Positions 6,341 through 12,382 are shown, numbered from the stretch's first letter. The stretch: DNA of 13,283 bases from JBBUEO01 sp038056915 (GCA_038056915.1 JBBUEO010000038.1:1-13283), one strand, 5' to 3'. The notes: generated by a model from the letters alone, not told the origin. Made by a program: numbers and translations.

Positions 6341-6448
6341 CCTCCGCTCCTGAATCGCGCCTTAGGCGGGAGTTCAGGAAGTCCGCCGAAGCATCCTGGA
6401 TGGAACACGGATGAATAATCCGAGTGGAATGCCAAGAGCGAAGGCGGA
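6341..6448 (-). promoter_or_regulatory. Two-hairpin structured 5' leader of dnaK
   Basis: Hairpin 1, next to the start: TCCTGAA (6348-6354)/TTCAGGA (6373-6379) enclosing CGCC (6358-6361)/GGCG (6365-6368). In the RNA it ends 2 nt before the GGAGG (6345-6341). Hairpin 2: TCCGCC (6382-6387)/GGCGGA (6443-6448) enclosing GCATCC (6391-6396)/GGAATGC (6426-6432) and CGGAT (6408-6412)/ATCCG (6418-6422). The junction GGACTTCCTGA and the tail AGGAGCGGAGG also occur in the leader of the 174-aa gene. The interior of hairpin 2 is unrelated to copies A and B. Confidence 0.6.
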
Positions 6449-6476
6449 TATTACATTAATTTTACTTCTAATATAT

Positions 6477-6505
6477 ATTGTAAAGTATACTTTACATTTT
6501 GTCAA
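6477..6505 (-). promoter_or_regulatory. dnaK promoter with an 18-bp palindromic operator
   Basis: On the minus strand TTGACA (6505-6500), 17 nt, TACAAT (6482-6477); predicted start about 6470. A perfect palindrome, TGTAAAGTATACTTTACA (6479-6496), covers most of the spacer and four bases of the -10, so a dimeric protein bound there would block polymerase. It is not the CIRCE element of HrcA (TTAGCACTC-N9-GAGTGCTAA). The regulator is unknown and not encoded in an obvious way in this window. Confidence 0.7.
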
Positions 6506-6537
6506 GGGGTGCACTAGAACGAAGTTCAGTGCACCCC
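6506..6537. repeat. Strong 14-bp hairpin beside the dnaK -35
   Basis: GGGGTGCACT (6506-6515) pairs with AGTGCACCCC (6528-6537), and GAAC (6517-6520) with GTTC (6524-6527) around GAA, with one bulged base. It abuts the dnaK -35 box. No T-run follows on either strand. Together with 6541-6609 and 6631-6659 it makes three hairpins in a row between the 168-aa gene and the dnaK promoter. Confidence 0.6.
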
Positions 6538-6540
6538 GAA

Positions 6541-6609
6541 GACCCTGTAGATGACGCTTCTGTAATAACAGGCTGTAAGCCGTTTTACAGAAAGGAATTC
6601 TACGGGGTC
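6541..6609 (-). ncRNA. Structured element, copy B
   Basis: The outer stem is GACCCTGTAGA (6541-6551)/TCTACGGGGTC (6599-6609), 11 bp with one wobble. The internal loop is TGACGC (6552-6557)/AGGAAT (6593-6598). The inner hairpin is TTCTGTAA (6558-6565)/TTACAGAA (6585-6592), AAC/GTT (6567-6569, 6582-6584), GGCT/AGCC (6571-6574, 6578-6581), loop GTA. The same fold as copy A (4222-4284), with paired base changes. It lies upstream of the mapped dnaK promoter, so it is either in the 3' region of the 168-aa transcript, a separate small RNA, or a repeat. An alternative small stem CGGGG/CCCCG (6603-6617) competes with its outer stem. Confidence 0.5.
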
Positions 6610-6630
6610 AAGCCCCGCCGTTAATAGCAG

Positions 6631-6659
6631 TAAGGCCCTGGATTCTTTCCAAGGCCTTA
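6631..6659 (-). terminator. Hairpin downstream of the 168-aa gene
   Basis: TAAGGCC (6631-6637) with GGCCTTA (6653-6659) and TGG/CCA inside (6639-6641, 6649-6651), one C-A mismatch, 7-nt loop. It begins 29 nt after the stop of the 168-aa gene. No T-run follows on the minus strand (CTGCTATTAA), so a terminator role is only suggested by position. Confidence 0.4.
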
Positions 6660-6687
6660 GGCATTCGATCGTTCTGGACCTTTGGGG

Positions 6688-7194
6688 TTACAACAACCCG
6701 AATGGCGACCACTCGTACATTGATCTGATTTCCGGTCCGCGTTCTGTGTCTACCCACCAACCCCCAAGATCGCGGTAATGATATCGGCGAAGCAGTCGGT
6801 TTTTTTGGACGATGATCTTATCGAGTTCGCCGTAGTAGTTTAGTCGTCGATCATCGGTGATATCCCGGGGAGCGGTTCTGGCGACATAGATGAATTGCTT
6901 TTCGAGTCTGTCTATGTGGTAGTGGAAGAAAGCAGATTGGAAATTCAGGCACTCAAGCAGGCAGAAGACTATCCCTGCGATCCACCATGCCTGCCTGGTT
7001 CTTGCAAAATCTTCCTCCCCCTTGACTGCCTGGAAGATGAAGACGGCAACTACCAAGGAGATGATGGTAAAGAACGACCACGGGCAGACGTAGCGCCAAT
7101 GACGGACTATCAGTCTGATGATGAGGTACCCGAGCCCGGCGGCGAGCATTACGGCTGTGGCAATAACTATCTTCTGCGCGGTGTTCCTTTTCAC
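6688..7194 (-). CDS. Three-helix membrane protein of unknown function (168 aa)
   Basis: I do not recognise the family. Three hydrophobic segments are visible (about residues 8-29, 38-57 and 69-88). A soluble C-terminal half (about 90-168) follows, rich in Arg, Tyr and Trp (RRYHYRDLGGWWVDTE). The start is GTG at 7194, with a strong GGGAGAGG 6 nt upstream and a promoter of its own (7242-7270). The codons are clearly richer in G and C (CGG, ATC, GTC, CTC) than the surrounding AT-rich genes, which hints at later acquisition. It sits between the transposase element and dnaK, in the same direction as dnaK, followed by three hairpins. A shadow frame on the opposite strand is open but shows no plausible protein. 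Confidence 0.7.
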   Translation of the reverse strand: MKRNTAQKIVIATAVMLAAGLGYLIIRLIVRHWRYVCPWSFFTIISLVVAVFIFQAVKGEEDFARTRQAWWIAGIVFCLLECLNFQSAFFHYHIDRLEKQFIYVARTAPRDITDDRRLNYYGELDKIIVQKNRLLRRYHYRDLGGWWVDTERGPEIRSMYEWSPFGLL

Positions 7195-7241
7195 GATGTT
7201 CCTCTCCCTATGGTGGACATCAGGATTTCATAACAATAATT

Positions 7242-7270
7242 ATAATATCGCGTCCAAACCAAAAAGTCAA
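7242..7270 (-). promoter_or_regulatory. Promoter of the 168-aa gene
   Basis: On the minus strand TTGACT (7270-7265), 17 nt, TATTAT (7247-7242); the predicted start near 7235 is about 40 nt before the GTG. The overlapping TATAAT three bases further on would give a 20-nt spacer and is less likely. Confidence 0.6.
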
Positions 7271-7427
7271 TATTCCTGGTATTATTGGAATCTGGGGTAG
7301 CTAATATCTCCTTAACCTTAGAGGTTAAATCAGGAAATATGTAGTTATTCTTACAAACTATTTACATATTTTGCAAAATATTGGAATAGTCAGTAAGATG
7401 GTTTATGATATAAATAGCATAAAAAGT
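7271..7427. other. Gene-free AT-rich spacer with a hairpin and a 16-bp palindrome
   Basis: The space between the divergent 168-aa gene and the transposase element codes for nothing I can support. It holds a perfect 7-bp hairpin TTAACCT-TAG-AGGTTAA (7312-7328) and a perfect palindrome ATATTTTGCAAAATAT (7366-7381). Either could bind a regulator or be leftover repeat sequence. Confidence 0.45.
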
Positions 7428-7430
7428 ATC

Positions 7431-7459
7431 CCCACTTACACTTCCAAAGTGTCAGTGGG
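7431..7459. repeat. Left REP-like hairpin of the transposase element
   Basis: CCCACT (7431-7436) pairs with AGTGGG (7454-7459) and ACACTT (7438-7443) with AAGTGT (7447-7452), one mismatch between the two blocks, loop CCA. It ends 18 nt before the preferred ATG of the transposase. The adjacent TATAAT (7465-7470) may be the -10 of that gene. Confidence 0.65.
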
Positions 7460-7477
7460 AAATTGTATAATACAAAT

Positions 7478-8143
7478 ATGAGGAAAGACCCACTTGTAAG
7501 CGGGTGTTACTACCATATTATTAGCCGTAGTATTGCTCAATTTAAGATCTTTAAAAATCAAAACGATTGTTATAGATTAATGAAAATCATGGATTTTTAT
7601 CGCTATTCTGGGTTTGCCTATAAGTATTCAAATTTCATCGCACTTAATAAGAACTTCCAGCAGGATTATCTTAGATCTATTAAAAATAATAGTCCCAAAT
7701 TAATCAACATTGTTGCTTATTGTTTAATGCCAACACATATTCATCTATTGCTTGAACAAAACATTGACAATGGTATAACTAAATATCTTACTAAGTTGCT
7801 TAATAGTTTTTCTAGGTATTTTAATCTATATCATCACCGAAGAGGCCCACTGTGGGAAAGCCATTTTAAAAGTATTTTAGTTAACACTGATAGCCAACTA
7901 CTTCATTTGACTCGTTATATTCATCTTAATCCAGTATCAGCTAATTTGGTAAAAAAACCAGAGAAATGGCAATTTAGCTCGTATAATGAATATCTCGGAA
8001 AGATTACAAACGGGATTTGTGACTGGAAAGATATTATAGATATCAACTCTGATAAATATCAAAAATTTGTTAATAGCAGGATTGCCTATCAGAAAGAACT
8101 TTCAAGAATAAAACACTTACTTATCGAAGATGCCGGAAAATGA
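7478..8143 (+). CDS. REP-associated tyrosine transposase (Y1_Tnp/RAYT)
   Basis: This 221-residue Y1-family HUH enzyme cuts and joins single-stranded DNA. The HUH motif is visible as MPTHIHLLLE, and the catalytic tyrosine is expected in RYIHLNPV further on; SGCYYHIISR at the N-terminus is the usual first strand. These enzymes typically mobilise or maintain REP hairpins rather than a full IS. The start preferred is ATG 7478; a TTG at 7463 is also open but lies in the likely promoter. TATAAT at 7465-7470 is 7 nt upstream of the ATG, so the message may be leaderless. Its TGA is the first three bases of the right-end hairpin. It is much more AT-rich than the 168-aa gene beside it. No accessory TnpB or IscB gene is present. 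Confidence 0.9.
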   Translation: MRKDPLVSGCYYHIISRSIAQFKIFKNQNDCYRLMKIMDFYRYSGFAYKYSNFIALNKNFQQDYLRSIKNNSPKLINIVAYCLMPTHIHLLLEQNIDNGITKYLTKLLNSFSRYFNLYHHRRGPLWESHFKSILVNTDSQLLHLTRYIHLNPVSANLVKKPEKWQFSSYNEYLGKITNGICDWKDIIDINSDKYQKFVNSRIAYQKELSRIKHLLIEDAGK

Positions 8144-8159
8144 CACTTCCAAGGTGCCA
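8141..8159. repeat. Right REP-like hairpin, overlapping the transposase stop; likely also the grpE terminator
   Basis: TGACACTT (8141-8148) pairs with AGGTGCCA (8152-8159) over 7 of 8 positions, one being a wobble, loop CCA. The core ACACTTCCAA matches the left hairpin. Read on the minus strand the stem is followed by TTTT, so it could stop transcription from grpE, whose stop codon is 28 nt away. Confidence 0.6.
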
Positions 8160-8186
8160 TTGTGGGGGGGATAGATTTATTCTGAG

Positions 8187-8651
8187 CTATTTTCCCTTTG
8201 AGACTCTGACTTTTGATGGCTTGATGACTTTGTCTTCAAATTGCCAGCCGGATTCGACTTGGGCAATTATATGGTCTGAAGGGATATTTTTGTTTGGCTC
8301 ACAGGAAATTGCCTCATGCAAATTGCAGTCAAATTTATCGCCGGGATTGGCGGGGATTTTTTCTAAACCCTCAGAAGCCAAGATTTCTTCGAGTTGTTTT
8401 TGGATTTGGCGGATGCCTTCTACCCATTCGGAATTATTAGGTGTATGTTTAAAAGCGCGGCGGAAATTATCTAAAACTGGGGTAATTTTAGCGATAAAGT
8501 CGGCTTTCATTAATTTCAAAATTTCCCCCCGCTCGGTATCGGTTTTTTTGCGATAATTTTCAAAATCGGCCTGGGTGCGCTGCCAGCCATGCTTTAATTG
8601 ATTGATTTGGGATTGAAACTCTTGAATTTTAATTGTTTTTTTCTTTCTCAT
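8187..8651 (-). CDS. grpE: GrpE, nucleotide-exchange factor for DnaK
   Basis: GrpE releases ADP from DnaK and so resets its cycle. The 154-residue protein has the long coiled-coil helix (residues about 5-50, with QRTQADFENYRKK), the small four-helix part, and the C-terminal beta domain. This contains the family signature FDCNLHEAISCEP, then IIAQVESGWQFEDKVIKPSKVRVS. It is shorter than the usual 180-200 residues because the acidic N-terminal extension is missing. The frame is open a further 18 codons upstream, but that would overlap the divergent comEC start and its own promoter. ATG 8651 is therefore chosen. The message would be nearly leaderless. It is separated from dnaK by the transposase element and the 168-aa gene, unlike the common grpE-dnaK-dnaJ order. 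Confidence 0.92.
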   Translation of the reverse strand: MRKKKTIKIQEFQSQINQLKHGWQRTQADFENYRKKTDTERGEILKLMKADFIAKITPVLDNFRRAFKHTPNNSEWVEGIRQIQKQLEEILASEGLEKIPANPGDKFDCNLHEAISCEPNKNIPSDHIIAQVESGWQFEDKVIKPSKVRVSKGK

Positions 8652-8660
8652 ACAAAGTTT

Positions 8661-8689
8661 ATTATACAATGTAATTAATGAAGTTTCAA
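8661..8689 (-). promoter_or_regulatory. grpE promoter, overlapping the comEC start
   Basis: On the minus strand TTGAAA (8689-8684), 17 nt, TATAAT (8666-8661). The predicted start near 8654 is only about 3 nt before the grpE ATG, with no Shine-Dalgarno, so a leaderless message is predicted. The -35 lies inside the first codons of comEC. On the plus strand TACAAT (8665-8670) may serve comEC, also nearly leaderless, so the two genes share a 26-nt divergent promoter. Confidence 0.65.
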
Positions 8690-10129
8690 GCAATCGGTAA
8701 ATCAAAATTCGTTATCGGTTTTTTGGCCTCTTTAGCGGCAGGAATATTTTTAGGTGATTTGATACCTTTAGATTTTGCCTGGGCGGTGGGACTGGCAATT
8801 GGTTTGGTGACCGCCTTGGTTATTTGGCGGAGAGAAAAAATATGGTTTTTAATGATGATTTGTTTGTTGGGACTAGTCATCGGTTTGGGCTATTTTAACT
8901 TTTGGGACATTCGCCAGAAAAATATTACCCTTGTCTTTGAGCAGGAAATTGAGATTGAAGGTCAAATTATTAATCATCCGGATTTTTTCTCCAATCAAAG
9001 CCGCTTTCAAATTAGATTTCAAGATCAAAAAATCCAAGTTGTCACCGGCCGCTATCCGGAATATCATTATGGTGATATTTTAAAATTTTCTGGCATCATC
9101 ACCAAGTCGAATGATTATTTATTCCATCAAGGGATTTTAGGGGTTGTTTATAACCCGACTGAAATCATAAAAACCGGCGAAAATGGCAACCGTTTTTATC
9201 GTCTTTGCTATCTAATCCGCGACCGCTTTGAAGAAACTCTAAATCAAGTCTTAAGCGAGCCCTATGCTTCTTTCGCCGCGGGGCTTATCTTGGGTTCAAA
9301 AAGAAATATCCCGGATTCGTTAATGTCAGATTTTAACCGCACCGGCACAACCCATATTATTGCCGTCTCCGGCTATAATCTGACAATTATGATTGTTTAT
9401 CTTGGTTTATTTTTAGGATTGTTCGGCCGCAAGGTAAAATTTTGGGGTTCACTTCTAATTATTTTTTCTTTTGTAATAATGACCGGGGCGCCAGCATCAG
9501 TAATTAGAGCGGGGATTTTAGCCGGATTGGTGGCTTTTGGACACTTTGAAGGCCGAAGAATAAATATGACAATTTTGCTACTATTTGTCGCCAATGTAAT
9601 GTTGTTTTTTAACGCTTATGCGGTCAAATTTGATATTTCCTTTCAGCTGTCGTTTTTGGCTTTTATCGGTTTGGTTTATTCATCAGAAATTATTGCTAAT
9701 TTCAAATTGGTCAAATTATTGCCGGGATTTATTAAATCAACTTTATCAGAAACCCTAAGCGCGCAAATTATGGTATTGCCGATTTTGGTTTTTTATTTTG
9801 GCCGCTTGAGCATTGTCTCGCCAATGGTTAATATTTTGATTTTATGGATCATCCCGGCGACAATGGCTTTAATTTTTGTAATTGTTCTAGCTGGCTTAAT
9901 ATGGCTTCCTTTGGGGCAAGCTTTTGGTTTTCTTGGCTTTGTGTTTTTAAAATATATAATAGTAGTAGTCGAGGGTTTTTCCAAACTTTCTTGGGCGTCT
10001 TATGAATTAAAAACTGCCAGCTGGTGGTGGATGGTAATTTTCTTTTTAATTATTGGTGTTATTATGATAAAATATGGCAGCAAAAGTAGAATAAAAATGG
10101 CTTTGAAAAATGTTTCGTCAAAGATTTAA
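8678..10129 (+). CDS. comEC: ComEC/Rec2 channel part (DNA uptake), without the MBL domain
   Basis: ComEC forms the inner-membrane channel for single-stranded DNA during natural transformation. The 483-residue protein has three N-terminal membrane helices (about 10-75), an extracytoplasmic OB-like DUF4131 domain (about 85-165), then the Competence domain. Its hallmark is visible at residues 223-237 (GTTHIIAVSGYNLTI), preceded by FAAGLILGSKRNIPD. About eight further helices run to the end. Full ComEC is usually 700-800 residues; the C-terminal MBL domain is supplied here by the next gene, which overlaps this one by 20 nt in the +1 frame. No Shine-Dalgarno precedes the ATG. The start region overlaps the grpE promoter. 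A stop codon just ahead of the next ATG rules out a single frame. Confidence 0.88.
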   Translation: MKFQAIGKSKFVIGFLASLAAGIFLGDLIPLDFAWAVGLAIGLVTALVIWRREKIWFLMMICLLGLVIGLGYFNFWDIRQKNITLVFEQEIEIEGQIINHPDFFSNQSRFQIRFQDQKIQVVTGRYPEYHYGDILKFSGIITKSNDYLFHQGILGVVYNPTEIIKTGENGNRFYRLCYLIRDRFEETLNQVLSEPYASFAAGLILGSKRNIPDSLMSDFNRTGTTHIIAVSGYNLTIMIVYLGLFLGLFGRKVKFWGSLLIIFSFVIMTGAPASVIRAGILAGLVAFGHFEGRRINMTILLLFVANVMLFFNAYAVKFDISFQLSFLAFIGLVYSSEIIANFKLVKLLPGFIKSTLSETLSAQIMVLPILVFYFGRLSIVSPMVNILILWIIPATMALIFVIVLAGLIWLPLGQAFGFLGFVFLKYIIVVVEGFSKLSWASYELKTASWWWMVIFFLIIGVIMIKYGSKSRIKMALKNVSSKI

Positions 10130-10973
10130 TCTTAAATTAATTATTGGGGCACTGGTAGTTTTAGCAGTGGTAACCAGCATCGCCTTGTTTGCAAGACCAC
10201 AAGCCGCCGGCGATCTTAGGGTTTATTTTTTAGATGTCGGCCAGGGTGATGCAAGCTATATTAAAACTCCAGGCGGCGGGGATATCCTAATTGACGGAGG
10301 GCCGGGAAATGAAGTATTAAATCAGTTGGGAAAAGTAATGGATTTGGGCGACCGTGAAATTAGTTTAGTAATTTTGACTCATCCTCACGCTGATCATTTA
10401 AGCGGGCTATCGGAAGTCATTAGACGCTACCAAGTCGAGGAAGTCTGGGAGACGAAAGTAGACTACTCTTCGGCAACTTACGAAAATTGGCAGCAAGAAA
10501 TTAGTCAAAAAAATATCACCTCTTATTCTCCTAAAGAGGGGGATAGTAAAAATTTTAGCGAGGTCAAAATCACGGTTCTCTATCCCCTATCCTCTCTTGA
10601 GAATACCAAAATTGACAATCCCAATAACGCTTCAATCGTTAATCGTTTGGATTTTAAAAAATTTTCCGTCCTTTTTACCGGCGATGCTGAAATTGAAGTC
10701 CAGAAAAAATTAATTGATAAAGATATTTTTGCGACAGTCTTAAAAGTCGCCCATCATGGGAGCAAAAATGGCTTAAGCGAAGATTTTTTAAAAGCTGTTC
10801 GGCCGGCAATTGCAGTCATCTCTGCCGGCAAAGATAATAAATATGGCCATCCGGCGGCCAGCACTATCAATTTCCTCAAACAATATGCCGTGCGGATTTT
10901 TCGGACTGATCAAGACAAGACGATTGAGATTTCCTCCGACGGAGAGGGATATACGGTAATTAAGGGCTTGTAA
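10110..10973 (+). CDS. ComEC-type metallo-beta-lactamase-fold hydrolase, membrane anchored
   Basis: This 287-residue protein corresponds to the C-terminal MBL domain of ComEC. A single N-terminal membrane helix (about 9-28) would hold it outside the membrane. The MBL motifs are complete: FLDVGQGDA (40-48), the metal site THPHADH (90-96), TGDAE (190-194) and AHHGS (214-218), and a C-terminal GHP (246-248). In ComEC this domain is thought to degrade or process the non-transported DNA strand; that is known of the family, not shown here. The ATG lies inside the last codons of comEC (20-nt overlap), with no Shine-Dalgarno, suggesting translational coupling. Full set of metal ligands indicates an active enzyme. 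Another MBL hydrolase role is possible, but the neighbour makes the ComEC partner likely. Confidence 0.87.
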   Translation: MFRQRFNLKLIIGALVVLAVVTSIALFARPQAAGDLRVYFLDVGQGDASYIKTPGGGDILIDGGPGNEVLNQLGKVMDLGDREISLVILTHPHADHLSGLSEVIRRYQVEEVWETKVDYSSATYENWQQEISQKNITSYSPKEGDSKNFSEVKITVLYPLSSLENTKIDNPNNASIVNRLDFKKFSVLFTGDAEIEVQKKLIDKDIFATVLKVAHHGSKNGLSEDFLKAVRPAIAVISAGKDNKYGHPAASTINFLKQYAVRIFRTDQDKTIEISSDGEGYTVIKGL

Positions 10974-10986
10974 AAATGCCTTAGGG

Positions 10987-11015
10987 TTGTTTAATAGGTA
11001 TGAATCGGCTATGAT
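10987..11015 (+). promoter_or_regulatory. Candidate promoter of yebC-ruvC
   Basis: TTGTTT (10987-10992), 17 nt, TATGAT (11010-11015), predicted start near 11022. It sits in the 86-nt space after the MBL gene and 38 nt before the yebC start, so yebC-ruvC may be expressed apart from the com genes. Confidence 0.45.
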
Positions 11016-11059
11016 AATTACGGAAAAGTTAAAAGAAATGAATGCCAGCGAGGAGAGGA

Positions 11060-11791
11060 ATGTCGGGACATAGTAAATGGAGCCAAATTAAGCGTCAGAA
11101 AGGGACGGCCGATTTAAGACGCGGTCAACTTTTTGGTAAACTCGCCAAAGCGATTATTGTTGCCGCTAAAAACGGCAATGATTCGAATACTAACCTAAAT
11201 CTCAAAGTAGCGATTGAAAAAGCCCACGCAATTAATATGCCTAAAGAAAGTATTGATCGTGCCATCAAGCGCGGAAGCGGCGAAATTGAGGGGACAAAAA
11301 TCGAAGAGGTCTTATATGAGGCCATCGGTCCAGCGAGAATTGTCATGATTATTGAAGCGGCGACCGACAATAAGAATCGGACGACCGCGGAAATTAAAAA
11401 TACTTTGAATAAATACCAAGGTAAATTAGCGGGGGCAGGGGCGGTTACTTATCAATTTGATCGGATGGGCAAATTGGTAATTGAAGCGGCACCTAAACAA
11501 GAAGAAATTGAATTGAAAATTATTGATTTGGGAGCCGAAGATTTTGAAGAACAAAACGGAGAAATTACTGTTTATACTCGGCCAGAAAAACTTTCGGAAA
11601 TCTCAAAGGCGCTCGAAGACCAAAAAATCTCTGTTAAAGAGGCAAGTCTTTCCTGGGAGCCTAAAAATGTGGTAAAAATTGAAGATGAAAAGGAAATTAA
11701 TAATATACTTACGATGATGGAGAAAATCGAAAATCTGGATGATGTGGTAGCGATTTATCCTAATTTTGATCTGCCAAAGGAGATGATATGA
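11060..11791 (+). CDS. yebC: YebC/TACO1 family translation factor
   Basis: YebC-family proteins were long listed as transcriptional regulators (PmpR) but recent work assigns them a role in helping ribosomes through proline-rich stalls. This one is 243 residues, the normal size. The conserved start MSGHSKWSQIKRQKG and the following LFGKLAKAI and NMPKESIDRAIKRGSG stretches are typical, as is the C-terminal DDVVAIYPNFD (TNLDDVQ.VY.N in others). The frame is open 6 codons further upstream (ATG 11042), but the family begins at the MSGHSKW Met, and AGGAGAGG (11051-11058) lies just ahead of it, unusually close. The stop overlaps the ruvC start by 4 nt (ATGA), the common yebC-ruvC arrangement in bacteria. 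Confidence 0.93.
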   Translation: MSGHSKWSQIKRQKGTADLRRGQLFGKLAKAIIVAAKNGNDSNTNLNLKVAIEKAHAINMPKESIDRAIKRGSGEIEGTKIEEVLYEAIGPARIVMIIEAATDNKNRTTAEIKNTLNKYQGKLAGAGAVTYQFDRMGKLVIEAAPKQEEIELKIIDLGAEDFEEQNGEITVYTRPEKLSEISKALEDQKISVKEASLSWEPKNVVKIEDEKEINNILTMMEKIENLDDVVAIYPNFDLPKEMI

Positions 11792-12303
11792 AAATATTAG
11801 GTATCGATCCGGGCACCGCCCGTTGCGGTTTTGGAATAATAGAAGTATCCCAAAAAGACGGTTCGATTTCTTGGGTAAGTCACGGTTGCATTGAGACTGA
11901 TAAGCTAAAAACTCCCGGCGAGAGACTTAACCGTGTCTTTAATGATATAATGAGTTTGATAGAGAAATATCAGCCCGACCAGGTGGCGGTCGAGCTTTTA
12001 TTCATGTTTCATAATCAAAAAACCGTTATGAAAATATCCGAGGCCCGAGGGGTAATTTTACTGGCCTGTGCCAAGAAAAGCTTAGCCTTGCAGACTTTCG
12101 AATATACGCCGATGCAGGTTAAATTGGCCGTAACTGGCTATGGCCGGAGTGAAAAAAAAGAGGTTATTGCCGAAGTAATTAAAGCTTTGAGACCAGGACG
12201 AGATATTAGTTCTGGTAAAAAAACCGGTTTTGATGACGCTGCTGACGGTTTGGCAGTGGCAATGGCTCATTATCATAAATATGTCGAAGAAGGGATAAAA
12301 TGA
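11788..12303 (+). CDS. ruvC: RuvC Holliday junction endonuclease
   Basis: RuvC resolves Holliday junctions made during recombination repair, working with RuvAB. The 171-residue protein has the RNase H-like fold and all four acidic catalytic residues can be placed: D7 in LGIDPGTARCGFG, E69 in VAVELLF, and D150 and D153 in FDDAADGLAVA. FMFHNQKTVMKISEARG follows as in other RuvC proteins. Length matches the family (about 165-175). It starts inside the yebC stop (ATGA overlap) and ends with TGA, so translation is probably coupled. ruvA and ruvB are not in this window. Nothing about it looks degraded. Confidence 0.95.
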   Translation: MKILGIDPGTARCGFGIIEVSQKDGSISWVSHGCIETDKLKTPGERLNRVFNDIMSLIEKYQPDQVAVELLFMFHNQKTVMKISEARGVILLACAKKSLALQTFEYTPMQVKLAVTGYGRSEKKEVIAEVIKALRPGRDISSGKKTGFDDAADGLAVAMAHYHKYVEEGIK

Positions 12304-12312
12304 TAAATCCGA

Positions 12313-12382
12313 AATCCTAATTTCTAAACAAATCCCAAATCACAAATTTTAAAAATTGGAATTTAGAATTTGTTTAGGATTT
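12313..12382. repeat. AT-rich inverted repeat between ruvC and galT
   Basis: CTAAACAAAT (12324-12333) and ATTTGTTTAG (12368-12377) form perfect 10-nt arms, and AAATCCTAA (12313-12321) matches TTAGGATTT (12374-12382) in inverse. The middle is low-complexity A/T. Short TTTAGAATTTAG-type copies continue to 12400. Its style (AAATCC, CTAATT) resembles the dnaK-dnaJ spacer. The 110-nt space codes for no protein. Confidence 0.5.

Larger units (their letters stand above)
7428..8172 (+). mobile_element. REP-type (RAYT, IS200/IS605-like) transposase element
   Basis: A Y1 transposase gene sits between two related imperfect hairpins. The left end begins ATCCCCAC (7428-7435), and the right end finishes GTGGGGGGGAT (8162-8172), an imperfect inverted match. 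Inside both, the sequence ACACTTCCAA recurs (7438-7447, 8143-8152). IS200-type enzymes recognise such subterminal hairpins as single strands and make no target duplication, so exact boundaries cannot be read from flanks. It lies 14 nt beyond the stop codon of grpE, splitting grpE from dnaK. Confidence 0.65.

Noticed and set aside
6895..7300. Open frames on the plus strand opposite the 168-aa gene
   Set aside because: They mirror the minus-strand gene, lack a ribosome site and give protein sequences without a plausible composition, while the minus-strand gene has promoter, SD and membrane helices.
8140..8556. 138-codon plus-strand open frame after the transposase
   Set aside because: It is antisense to grpE, whose conserved motifs settle the coding strand.
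10090..10135. Programmed frameshift joining comEC to the MBL gene
   Set aside because: The change needed is +1 and there is no recognisable slippery site; the second gene has its own ATG and membrane helix, and a stop just upstream in its frame.
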